Positions 33,702 to 44,848 of a stretch of DNA of 64,000 nucleotides are shown here, piece after piece. Positions within the stretch are counted from its first letter, which is position 1, and the number at the start of each line of letters is the position of its first letter. Position numbers and translations under genes: made by a program. Source of the stretch: Chalara sp. BL73 (taxonomy: Eukaryota > Ascomycota > Leotiomycetes > Helotiales); contig CAKJVC010000088.1 in NCBI GenBank assembly GCA_918026815.1, positions 2,010,646 to 2,074,645 of the forward strand, read 5' to 3'. The notes under the pieces were generated by a model. It did no database searches, was not told the DNA's origin, and saw nothing but the letters and a program-made list of their open reading frames with translations.

Positions 33702-35834
33702 ATTTTACTCCAACAACCTCAACTTTATTAAAAACCCATTACGCCGGTCGATAATTATATAACTAGCATAGCAGATTTACAACTTACTTAAATAAAGCGC
33801 ATTTCCGAAACATTAAGTTATTTAATAAAGTTAAACAAAAGTTATAGTTTACTGCTTTGTTTAAATATAAAATATCGTTGCGCAGTAAGTCCGGCAGCTA
33901 TAACCAACTATTTGCACAAGCAACATTAAGTAAAGCTTAAGCTTCGCAAACAAATAAATCGATATATTAAAAAATTCTTATTTAAATATAATTATTCGAC
34001 AGTTTAATTACTACCGAATAAATTCGCTTTACAGCTAGTAATTAAAGTTGTAAATAAATATTAGTGCAAGTATTGCTTACTTAAAAAAACACAAAACCGC
34101 GGCAACGCTAAAAAGCATAAAAACAAAGCTCACGACAAAAAAAAAGTTACAAATAAAAATTTATTTAATTACGTTAAGCTGCAGTTATAGTTCAAAAAAA
34201 AAAAAAAGCGCTATTAAGTTATAAATAAAAGTTAGCAGTCAAATCAGCTAGTACAGTTACGTATTAGCCCGGCTAACTAAACAAATAACAGCTATAATAA
34301 TAACCGAAAAAATAACAGCAATTATAATAGTAACAGTAAAAATAATAATCAAAAAATTATCGATAACCAAATTGTGCGAAATATTAAAACATAAAAAAAT
34401 CAAGCCAAAAAACGCCGGCTAAAATTGTTGCAAAAAAAACTATTTATAAAAGTTAATTCGTAGCTGCAATTTACTTAATAAAATAAAGTTTTAAGCCGGT
34501 TTAAGCATAATATAGTTAAAACTTACTGTTTTGCTCGAAAAACCGATTTTAACGAGCTCGAATTAGTTTGTATTGCTAAAACATAAAACCGGATATTAAA
34601 GCAATATTTAAATACGTTAACAACGTTTAACTACAAAAATACGCTTAAATAGTAAAAATTACTAAAAAATAAAACAGCTAGCTAGTATTCGTTCGAATTG
34701 CCGCAAAATGCAAAAACTATTACTAAGTATAGTAAGTTATAGCAGCAAAAGCTATATTACTAAATGCAAACAGCGCTAGCGAAATAAAAAAATAAAACAA
34801 AAACCAGCGTACAATTTACCGAAAAGCAGTTTGAAAACATGCAAAAAATCCGAATAATATTACAAACCGATTTTTCAAAAAATAAGTTTACCGAAAAAAA
34901 AAAGCGAAACCGAGCATTAACAACCGAAATAATACAGTTGTGTATATTAATTGTAATGCAAAATATAAACAAAATTTCTGTGTACAATTTTTTATTAATG
35001 TATTTTTTGGCCGTAATAAATGTAAATATACACACTAAAACGTTTTGTTTATTATTTTATTATACTAAGTTTTTAGCTGCGGTTTTGTATATTAACCGGT
35101 TAATTATGTTAAAAGTAACCGTTCCAGCAAAAGCATAGCTTATATTACTAAGTCGAAATAATATTCTCGATGTTCCGAATCGTATTAAATGAAGGTATAT
35201 CGAGGGGTGAGGGTCCGGATTAAACTTGTAAATATATAGACTTAGTCAGTCTAGAATCTTTCAGTGATTGTATTGATGCAATTTCCTAAGCGAAATAATA
35301 GTTGTGGTTGAAAATATGCTCGATTAAAAGTAAGTGTTGTGTGTGTTGCTTTCCCGATCCGGCAAAATCTCAAAGGTTTGCTTATTATATAACTAGTTTC
35401 CGAATTAAAGTTATTTTCTAGTCCAAGTTTATTTTTACTTAACGCAACCAATATAGAATATAATTCACTTTCTACTAAAAGCTAAGCATTACAGTATTAA
35501 ATAAATAGTTATAGTAAATTTGCAAAATATTTTTATAAGTAATTGTTGCGTTGTAAAAGTGTAGCGTTTTAAAACCGATTTAAAAGAATTACGCTAACTA
35601 AATCGAGGTTTATTTCGAGTCGCGAAATAAGCAACAAAACAACCGAGTACTTTTATTATTTTTATATTTCAATAGCATTACATTATTCTTCAAAAAAACG
35701 CAGTAGTAAACTACAAAAACATAAAAGCGAAACAAATGCAGCAAAAGCTGTAAAAAAAAGTAAACTTTGTTTTTATTATTGATCGCGTTAACTTGTCGGT
35801 TTAGTATTATTTATTGTATACAAGCTTTTATATC
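33702..35834. other. AT-rich, RIP-like decayed DNA
   Basis: This has the appearance of a mutated repeat: very high AT, TA-rich, many stops in all frames. Asn/Lys-rich frames near 34240-34430 and 34760-35138 are composition effects. 35170-35480 is less mutated and LTR-like in texture, but I find no second copy and assign no element. Confidence 0.4.
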
Positions 35835-36250
35835 CAAACGTGTCGAGGGGCGGCCGGGCCAGTTCCAGATCAGGGCCACTTTCGCGACGGCGACGGCGAC
35901 AGCGACGGCGACGCCCCGCCCTCCCGCGCGCCGGCCCCCTTTTTGCCGCGACCTACGCCCGCCGGCCTGGAATCAGGGCCCCGCCGTCGCCGGCGCGCGC
36001 GGCGAGGTCGTCGTCGCTCAGGTGGCGCTAGGCCCAACCAGGTAAACGTAGACATCACGTGACCAACCGCCTTCGGCGGCATAGTCGAATTGCTTGCAGC
36101 TTACTCGCGACAGCATGCCTAACCGCGAGGCCGGTGGTATTTGGGCCCAAATACCAGGCGGTGAGCGGATTCTGCCCACCGAAGGGGCGCCAAGGCCCAA
36201 AACCGGGGTCTCCAAATACCAGCTCCCAAATACCACTTTGCGGCTGACAC
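35835..36250. other. GC-rich block with CCAAATACC motifs and a 22-bp palindrome
   Basis: This is a sharp change from AT-rich to GC-rich DNA. A GACGGC repeat lies near 35888-35915, and there are long CG-rich runs to about 36010. TGG-initial CCAAATACC motifs occur four times: twice as the palindrome GGTATTTGGGCCCAAATACC (36136-36155, with one more base pair each side) and again at 36212 and 36226. Overlapping Arg/Pro/Ala-rich frames on both strands look like GC artefacts. The block lies upstream of the helicase gene TLH1. Confidence 0.6.
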
Positions 36251-36480
36251 TTTTATTTCTCTTTTTCTCGCTTTGCTACAAGCTTCAAAAACTGACTATG
36301 CTTTTTTTACGGTTAAACTAAAGCTTGCATATAATTTCAAGTAAAAAAATCGAGTTTTGCTTATGCAACGTGCTGCTTTAAGTTACTTTAAGCAGTTGTT
36401 AGTAAAGCTTAAAGTTATGCTTAGTTATTTTACTTTTATTTTTTAGTTATAACAGTTTTACTACTTTTTAGAAAACTTCG
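36200..36480 (+). repeat. Direct repeat upstream of TLH1, copy 1 (little mutated)
   Basis: This copy shares CTTTGCGGCTGACACTT and the order of the following ~200 bp with 37310-37565. 36481-37309, between the two copies, is AT-rich. It contains a frame opening at ATG 36731 with many stops that I could not assign. Confidence 0.6.
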
Positions 36481-37309
36481 GAGCAAGCTTTTAGTTGACA
36501 CGTAAAATTATAACGCTTGCTCAAAAGCAGCGAATCAAAAACCGCCAAAAGTATACAAAAAAAAAGGCCGCAAAAAGGCTTGTACAAACAGCTGTAGTAA
36601 TTTGAAGCGATCGAGTACGCAAGTATATAAACAAACAGCTATTTTTTCGAGTTTCGAGCTTTTTTCGCGTTTTAGCATTTATATTTCACTTTTTTTTTCG
36701 TAACTCAAAAAACTTTATTAGCCGCTTTAAATGTCTAACAACTTTGCGCGCTAACCGAGCATAAATTCAAGTTACGTTTAATTACTTAGCACGTTTTTTA
36801 AAAAAAACGAGTTTAAGTAAAATTTTTTTTTTAAGCTTTACTAAATTGCTGCTTTGTTAATGTGCATTAGTTGTAAGTTTCAACTGCATTCGACCAGCTA
36901 TAAAATAAACGTTATTTGTGCAACTTTTTAAGCTGTTTTGTTATATTTAAACGCTTAGCCGATCGAAAGCAGCACTTAGCAAGCAAGCATTTCGGAACGC
37001 CGTATATCTGTTTTATCGTTAAATGTAAAAAAAAGCATTAAAAAGCTATATTCGCAGAAAAATAAGCTTTAGAAGCACATGCGCAAAAAGCATAGCGAAA
37101 CAGTAGTTGCTGCTAAACAAAATTAAGCAAAGCCGGAAAATCAACAAATAGCCAAAAAGTAAAAACTCGGTTTTGTAGCAGAAAAAAAAAAGCAGTAAAA
37201 CGTTCGAACTTAAAAACAACTATATAGTAAACAACAATGCTTTAAATTAAAACATACGCAATATTATTTTGCAATATTTTGAGTTTTTAATAATTAATTA
37301 AACAGTCAA

Positions 37310-37565
37310 AACTTTGGAACCGGAGTTTCCGGATTTTACAATTTAAATACTACTTTGCGGCTAAAACACTTATTTTTTTCTTTTTTGCTGCTATTGACTT
37401 TTAAAAAGCTAGCGATGCTTTTTGTTATATCGTGTTTAGTTGTATAGTTAATTAAAGCTTTTTCGGCTAAATTGTGCGGTAGAAAATCGTTGCTTTAAAT
37501 TACTTTAAATCGTAGTCGTTAAAGTTTTAAAGCTACAGCTTAGTAATTCTACTTTTTACAAGTTT
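37310..37565 (+). repeat. Direct repeat upstream of TLH1, copy 2 (RIP-mutated)
   Basis: It matches 36200-36480 with C-to-T and G-to-A changes (CTTTGCGGCTAAAACACTT for CTTTGCGGCTGACACTT). It ends immediately before the first recognisable TLH1 coding sequence, so it may be the gene's leader or promoter. Confidence 0.6.
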
Positions 37566-37569
37566 AATA

Positions 37570-40500
37570 ATTAACTAGCTACATTATTACTACGAATACT
37601 ATGCTTTAGTTTGTACAGTTTATAAGTATGCAATATTAAATTTAGCGCAGCATTTAAACAGCAAACACAGTAATATCAAAGCTAAAAATCGGCATACAAT
37701 TTTTGCTGTATATACAGAGCTTTTATTTACTCGGCTACTAAATGCTAATTTTCGATATAGCCCGGCGAACTTAATTTAAGCTATTTAAAGTTTTGCTGTT
37801 TACAACGGATTTGCGTGTTATAAGTGCGAGTTTTTTACTACTAGCTAAAAGAAATTCCGGAGCTATCGTTTTAAAAAAACGCATAACTAAATTTCGAGCA
37901 AAAATCAATTCGGCTCGGTTTACTAGTTTAAAATTAAACTTTAAATTTTTTTTACAGTTTTAAAAAATGCGATTTATTACTTTTGCGTAACATCAGCTAA
38001 TTTTAAGCTCGAAATACCTGTTAACAAGCAAAGCTAACCGACTAGCTAGTTTGTTGACAATATTAAAAAGCAGTAAGTGCACGAATAAGCTTAGCAGAAC
38101 GAGCTGCAAAAAATTTTGGCCGATAAAGCAAACAAACATAAACGGACTAACTAGCTAAAACGTGCTAAGTAAACGGCGCATTTTGCTACAAAGGATTTTA
38201 GTGAAATTTACATTTACAGCCGAATGTTAAACCGAAAAAACAACGAGCTAAAAAAAATATATGCTGCTATAAACCGGTTGTTTTTTAGCCGTTGCATCGA
38301 TAGCTTAAAAAATATGTTTTTAATAATTCGGCTGCTTTTGGCTAGCTTTTACTTTTAGAATATTTACAGCCGGCTATTTAAGCTGTTGTAAAAAAAAACG
38401 AGCATAAATCGGTATTTTGTTTACTGGAAACGGCTTTTTTGCTACTGCTTAAATGTTTTTCCGCTGAATAAAGTAGCGTTGCTAAAAACGCACGAGTTTA
38501 GCTTTTTAAATGTACAACAACGGAACTTCGCGCAGCTGTAAACGTATTTGCAGAATTAGATTTGGCCGAAAAACGCATTAGAAAAAAAGCTTTTGCAATT
38601 GTCGGCTAAGTTTTGAATGTAACAGCTCGATAAAAATCTTTTCGCCAGCTCGCTATAGCATTTTGTTAGCGTGTTAAGAATTAATAAAAAGTCTAAGCAA
38701 TTCCGGCCGGCATACTTGTTTACTTATGTTTTGGCCGGGCTGGTGTATATAAAAAAAGCGTTGCTAAAAAAGTAAGCTATTTTTACTTAAAAGCGGCCGA
38801 GAATAGTAAATCTAAAAAAGCGGTTTAATTAAGTGCGAAATACTTAGCTTTGCAAAGCTATTTACTTTCCGATAAGTTATGTTTTAAGCTTGCTGTTTTA
38901 TAGTCGAAAGTTTACTCAAAAAACTAGTAGCCGGTTAATAATGTTATAAAACAAACACGAAAAGCTAATGTATTTTATAGAAAAACTTATTTCGATAAAC
39001 GATATCCGGAGTATAATAGTTGAAATAACCGCTAATGCAAAAAACTTGTTGTAGAATTTTTTAATGTTTAAAAAAAAAAAAAAAGTCCGGTTTACGATTT
39101 TGCTGGCTAGTATTAAAAACGACTTAACTTAAACGCAGCGAAAAAAGTTTTTTATTTATAGTAATAGCTTTGCTAAAAAAAAAGTCGAAATGTTGAAAAA
39201 CTTAGTCTGTAAGCGGCGAAAACAAAAGTTTCTAAATCAGAATAGCTAATAAAAATAAACTGCTATTCGAAAATATTTAAAGTTAGTCAAAAAGTTTAAA
39301 AAGCTCTTTTTACTGCTAGCGCACTTTATCGGAAGTCAGTTTAGCCGGAAAAAAAAAATTACTAAACTACATTTTGTAAATAGCATTAACCGAAACCGAA
39401 ATGTTTTTGTTATTAATAAAAAAATAATGTTCGTTACTCAGTATTATAAATCTTTAGTTTATTTTAACTTTTTTAAAGTTATTTTCCGCTTTTTGTTTAA
39501 GCGGCTAAGTTAGCTAATAGCTATGTATATAGTTTATATCCGGCTATTAATCGATCGTTGAAAAGCAAACCGCTAAGCATTGTATAACAAAATGAACTCG
39601 CTAAGCGATTTAATTTAGCATAGTAAAATAAAGCTATAAAACAGCAGCTAAATGTTTAAAGCCGTAGCTCGGTAAACTTACTACTATATAGGCCGGCGAA
39701 TTACGCTTTAAAACTAGCGGCATATTGCGATTGCTATTAGCAAGCGGCTCGTTTGTTAGCGCAGTGCTGCAAAAGCTGATTTTAAAAATGCTAGCTATAG
39801 CAACAATAACGAGCAGTATAAAGTTCCGAATAACTTAGCAGCCGGTTATACCGGTTAAACTACAGCTAATTACGAAATTACAATCGATGTGCTAAAGCAG
39901 CTAATTGCGGACTTTTTTAAAATCTTTAAGCAAGTCAATTATTAGTAATATCGGTTTTTAAAGCTGATTAACTAGCCGTTATTACTGTTATTTTTAAAAC
40001 GAAAAGCAGCAAAAACTAAACAGCCGACTTCGTTAAAACGGCCGAAAGTTTTGCATTTTAAACAGCTAGCTTTAAAAACTAAAAGTAACTAGCTTATTTT
40101 AAAAGCTTTACAAAGCGTTTTGCGAAATAACTATGCGCAGTTCTGTACGCTACAATAAAAAAAAGCTGTACGATTAGCTGTTGCGAAAAAAACTTTGCTA
40201 GTTGCGATTTTGCTAACTAGCGGCGAAAAGAGCTTAGTGTTTATAGTGCCGGCTATACTATTTAAGTCTAAAGTAACGATCGTAGTAGCTTTGTACGCGG
40301 AACTTAAAAAGCAACTAGTTACTCGCTGTTTTAACGCCGGCTTTAACTGTTAGTACTAGCTTAAAGCACGAGATTCTTAGTTCCGGGTAGTTTTAGTGTC
40401 CGCAAAAGCGACATTTACTAATAACTTTTTACAATAAGCGGCGAATTTACGTGTTTAAAAAAAACTAAATCGAGTAGTTTTTAACGAGTGTTATCTTTTT

Positions 40501-41859
40501 TTTACTGTTGCTACCGAGTATCGGAAAGTGCTTCGACATTTAGTGCTTTTTTACAATTTCGGCTGCTCGTTTGTATTTTTAACCGGAACTTTGCTGCCGC
40601 TTTGCTAGCGAAAGTTTAAGAAAGCGATGCAGCTGCAAAACTCTTGTTACATTCGCGCGTTTAGCTACCGCGTGAATGCATACTACTCGGTACTGCGCGT
40701 ACGGAATAAGCGCGGCTCGATAAAAGCTAAAAAGCTAGTAAATGCTTAGTTTAAAAACTTAGCGCCGAAAAAAAAAAGTGTCGTTTACTGCACTAGCTAT
40801 ACTAAGTGTAAAGCGCTGGCGCAGCAGCTGAAATGCTACTATTACTACAGAAATCCCGCGGATAGCAATGTTTACTTTTTTGCTTAGCGGAAAGCCGGTT
40901 TTTAAGCTTAGCTTCGAAAAAACACGCTGTACATTGTAACTACAGCTGTTTTTAAAACGAAAATCGATGTGCCCGGAATTACATATATTATTTATTTTAA
41001 AGTTTCGCATAGCATTATTAACTATGCTTAAAAAGCTGAACGTGCCGAAAAAGCGAAAAAGCTTGTTACTGCAGTAATAATTATCGAAAACAAAAACTAG
41101 CTTGTCGAAAACCTTTAAAAAAATAGCTGCTTTAAACTAAAAACGCGCGAAGTTAACAGCTTTATTCGGACGAACAGTTGTCGGCAGCGCATTTTAAGCC
41201 GATGCTTAAATAACGACTTACGAAACTGCACAAAAATCGATGCTGTTTTGTGTAACAACTGTCGGCAAAAAATTTTTTTTTAAAAAAACGAGTTATTTTT
41301 TTAAAAATTAATTATGTTTCGAGCGTACAAGCGGAAAGTTGCACGTAAGCTAGCGCACATAAAAGCAGCGCTCGAAAAAATCGAAAAGTTCGAGCAGTAA
41401 AAATGCCGGATTTGCTAAATGTTTAAAAAAGCGACGAGCGAAAGCTCGGCGCATAAATAAATAGAATATTCCGAAATCGAAAAATGTTTATTTTTTTATA
41501 GCTGTATAGCTTTTCAGCAGCAGATTAACTACCGGCGAGATTTTTAAACGCAGTTTTTAAACTGTTTTTACTGCTACGTATTACAAAAGCTTTGCCCGGA
41601 CGGCTTCCGGTTTTAAAAAACTAGTTGCCGGTAAAAACACGTAGTTTTGCCGATTGCGCTTACTGTATACGCGAATAAAAAGCTGTAGAAATAAGTGCAA
41701 AAGCTTGCTAAGCGAATACTGTCCGGCGAAAAAAAGTACGTAAAATAGCTAGAACGAAAGTATAGTAAGCTTGTTTGCGAACATAAAATAACTAATGCTA
41801 TAGCAGTATTTAACTTAGTTATTAACTAGCGTATCGAAACTGAAGTATTAACACAGTAA
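37570..41859 (+). pseudogene. TLH1: telomere-linked OrsD/DUF3505-helicase gene, RIP-inactivated
   Basis: One frame can be followed from about 37582 to a TAA at 41857-41859, about 1,425 codons, broken only by stops. Many stops are TAG in place of Trp. The N-terminus has Cys/His-rich finger remnants (ALVCTVYKY near 37600; FACYKCEF near 37810), as in the OrsD family. A long helical middle (about 38100-39960) precedes a superfamily 2 helicase. The Walker A site is LLTSGEKS near 40210 (two of its Gly altered), the DEAH-type box reads FNECY near 40475, LTGTL is motif III, and motif VI is degraded near 41035. A Cys-rich tail follows (CxxC near 41260 and 41400). Such genes are characteristic of fungal subtelomeres and are thought to be RecQ-like. 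The start codon is not identifiable. No frameshift is needed, so damage is by base change only. Confidence 0.88.
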
Positions 41860-42159
41860 AAGCAGTGTAACAAAAAAACTAATTAAAGCTGTAATTAATT
41901 ATAATTAATTAAACCTGATTAATTATAATTAATAATTACTTAGTGCTTTAATTAGCTTTAATTAATAGAATTTGATTAATTATAATTAATTATAATTAAT
42001 CAAAGCTTATATAAGCAAATAAAATTTTAAGTAACTAAAAATTTAAAAAAACTTTTTTAATATTAATATTAATTTTTGAAAATTGATTAAGTTGATTATA
42101 AACTAAACAATAAAAATATTCTTTTTTTTAAACTTTTGCTTTTCGATTTCTTTTTTAAT
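41860..42159. other. AT spacer with TTAATTATAATTAATT runs
   Basis: Several copies of the self-complementary word TTAATTATAATTAA lie between 41890 and 42002. They form a low-complexity spacer between TLH1 and the hAT remnant. Confidence 0.6.
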
Positions 42160-43085
42160 ATTTTCTTCGTTTTGTATAATACTTCAATTTTTAAAATATA
42201 TACTTTTTTTAAAAGTTTTTTTATTAAGTCGATTTTTTAATTTATTAATAATTAGCGCGCCGTTTAAGAAAAATCGTTCCGAAAGCGCACTAGTAGCGAG
42301 TATTTGTAAATACTTTTTAACTATTAAAAATAAAACCGGAAATTTATTTTTATTAATAGACCAGTATTGTAAAAGTTTAATTTATTATTAAATTAATAAA
42401 TTAAATTAAAATCTTTAACTTTTAAGTATTAACTTACGTTTTTAGTAAATTTTTTTTTTGAAAATATAAAGTTAATTTATTTAAAACTTCTTCGCTATTA
42501 TTGTTATGTAAATATATATTTAATTCGTTGTTGTCGGAATTAGAATTGTATAAATTTAAAGCTTCTGTTTTTTCAATTATAAAATTGTTTTTTAAATAAT
42601 TTTTTTTATATTTATAAAAGTTAATTTAAATTAAATTTTTTTAATTTTAGTTTTAACTTACGTATTAAAGTTTAATTCTAATCGAGTTTCGATATCGCTT
42701 ACTTAACCGGTAGTTAAACTTATATTACTTAATTTTTCTTTTTTAATTCTAAAGTTTAATATTAAAACTAAATAAATAGCTTTATTATCGTTGTAAATAT
42801 TTCTTTTTTTAGAATAATACTTTAATAATTTTGCTATTTCGCGATTTATAGCATTTTTCAAAACTGAATTCTATTTTTATAATTAGCATTTTTTTTATAT
42901 AGGTTTTTTAGTTTTTTAAATTTAAAGCAAATACTTACATTATTAAATTCAATTTTTAACTTTTTAAGCTTAGTATATATAATATATAATTCCGGAATAA
43001 TATAATAAGCTGTAAAGTAATATTCGGCTTGCAATTTAGTAGTAGTTTTAACAAATACATTTAGTATTTGTAAACACTTTTTTAA
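42160..43085 (-). pseudogene. hAT transposase C-terminal part, with introns, RIP-mutated
   Basis: On the minus strand exon-like pieces are separated by AT-rich introns that begin GTAAGT (about 42942, 42661 and 42438). Exon 1 has LQAEYYFTAYYIIPELYIIYTKLKKL. The next has IAKLLKYYSKKRN and IYLVLILNFRIKK, a segment of hAT proteins before the dimerisation domain. The last (about 42160-42375) reads YWSINKNKFPVL ... LATSALSERFF ... LKNRLNKKTFK and then a stop where Trp is expected. That is the hAT C-terminal dimerisation domain. The N-terminal zinc finger and first catalytic residues are absent, so it is a truncated remnant. It lies between two helicase genes on the other strand. Confidence 0.78.
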
Positions 43086-43275
43086 ATAATTGGGGTCGGT
43101 AAACCGGCTTTTAGCCCTAGGGTTAAGGTCAGCTTTTATGCCTTATAAGGCGTAAATCTTTTTCAGAATAAAATTTCAAAACACTTCACGCCCTATGGGG
43201 CATAAATACATTTTTAGGTATGTTAAAAAACTTGTTATAATTATTTTGCGCCTTATAAAGCATGAAAGCTTTTTT
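43086..43275 (-). repeat. Palindrome block, inverted copy of 18340-18590
   Basis: It has three palindromes of the ATGCCTTATAAGGCGT type near 43139, 43190 and 43250, plus AGCCCTAGGGTTAAGGTC and GGGGTCGGTAAACCGG. In reverse complement these align with the block ahead of the Gag fragment at 18.5 kb. It sits at the 5' side of the hAT remnant. Confidence 0.75.
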
Positions 43276-44570
43276 GCAGAAATCGCTAATAAAAGTCGGA
43301 AATAAAGTAAATAAGAAAATTTGTAAAATTTCAAGTTAAGTAAAAACAAAACTTCAAATATTTCTAATAAGTAAAAACAAGTAAATACAATAATCCCAAA
43401 GTTTAGCTACTACTTTTTGCTTCAAAAACTATAAACTCGCCTAGGCTAAATAGTAAGCTTAAAAGCTTGCAATAGTACTTAAAGCCTTTATAGCTGTTTT
43501 TTAAATATTACACTTTTTTTATATATTCTAAATTAGCGTGCTTTTTCTACAAGTGCTTCGTTATTTTATCGGCACGGCTATATTCCGCTTTATAGCTTTT
43601 AAAGCAACTAGAAACTAAACAAAAATAACGTTTTTGTTTAGCACTATAAACAGTGTTTTAGTGGCGGATGTAGTCGGAATCGCGTCGAAAGCTTTTAGTA
43701 CAGTCGAATTGGGCGGCGCAGAAAAAGCTCCGTAAAAGAAAAAACAGCGGTTGTTAAAAAGCAAGAAGTAAACTAAGAAATGCTTGCTGGATTATTACAC
43801 TTCCGCTAAAAGCTAAAAAGTCGCTTATGTCAAAATTTGGCACAAAAAAAGTTGCTCAAAGCTGTTTTTTTGTAACATTGTTTTCGCTTCAAAAAAAGAC
43901 CAGCTGTTGTAAAGTAAAAAGCAAGCTAAAAAGTATTTGCTAAATTGCTACACTTCCGCTATAGTCTGAGAAAGCGCCGATGTCGTAGTTTGACACGAAA
44001 GCTAACTAAAGCGGCTTTCCGATAAAATTTTCTTTTAGAAATAAACCGTCCAAATAAAAATTTCCGTTTTCTAAAGCAAGCACCAAAAAAGCTGCTTATA
44101 GCTGTGCTTTTATAACATGCTTTTTTTGTTGTAAAGTAAAAACTAGTTTAACAAAAGTTACATTATTTACAAATCCGATTAGCTTTAGTTTAAAAAAAAA
44201 AACTTACTTAGTTTTTGTGTTACTAAACTCTTAATTAAAATTAAATGACACGTTAAAAGCAAGTATGTTTTTTATTTAGTAAACTGAATTCTTTTTTTAG
44301 CGTAGTTGTTGTATAATAAAAACGAAGAAAGCGATACACTAAAGTAAAAAGCGAGAAGTAAATTGGACGTAAACTGCTAAACAAGCTTGCAAATGCGAGA
44401 AAAGCAGCAAAAATTTCGAAATTTTTAAAAAAAGAAAAGTGCTGTTTATATGTTCGTACATACTCCGGCTGCTTTTTAAGCAACTTGCTATGCGCCTTTA
44501 ATGCAATTTCGGCACAAAGCTTTGTTTCACCCAAGCTATAAAAGCATTTTTTCAGCGGACGAATTATATT
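43276..44570. other. Decayed non-coding region with a ~150-bp direct duplication
   Basis: No gene is recognised. The words around TTACACTTCCGCT (43795) and a following TTTGGCAC recur as CTACACTTCCGCT (43947) and TTTGACAC, about 152 bp apart. A minus-strand open frame at 44648-44253 has no domain and overlaps the GC-rich tandem repeat, so it is not called. Confidence 0.5.
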
Positions 44571-44735
44571 GCCTCTACATAAGGCGGGGTGCCCATTGAC
44601 GTCTTTGGGCAGTCCGTTTTGGGCCTCTACATAAAGCGGGGTGCCCATTGACGTCTTTGGGCAGTCCGTTTTGGGCCTAGCTCGCTAAAATAGGGTTAGC
44701 GAGTCCGTCAATAGGCACGTCAATGGGCGGTGTGA
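44571..44735. repeat. 52-bp GC-rich tandem repeat with inverted GCCCATTGACGT
   Basis: Two units of 52 bp (44571-44622 and 44623-44674), nearly identical, each hold GTGCCCATTGACGTC and GGGCAGTCCG. The complement ACGTCAATGGGC follows at about 44718-44731, with CGTCAAT repeated, allowing a stem. It contrasts with AT-rich surroundings and ends about 115 bp before the TLH2 start codon, so it may be part of its promoter. Confidence 0.8.
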
Positions 44736-44848
44736 AAACTTAAATTTACTCACTTTATATAATATAAAATATCTGAAATTACGCTTTAATCAACTTCAAT
44801 AAGCATTTGTTACGTGCCAAACTATTCCAATATGCAACAAAAAAAGTA

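Noticed and set aside
35767..36247. Several overlapping Arg/Pro/Ala-rich open frames on both strands
   Set aside because: They come from the GC-rich triplet-like sequence; no start context, domain or intron supports a gene.
36731..37300. Possible first exon of TLH1 starting at ATG 36731
   Set aside because: It has many stops, lies in a different frame from TLH1, and shows no OrsD-like pattern I could defend; the convincing N-terminus begins near 37582.
44253..44648. 131-codon minus-strand open frame
   Set aside because: It overlaps the 52-bp tandem repeat, has no recognisable domain and is broken in the duplicate copy.
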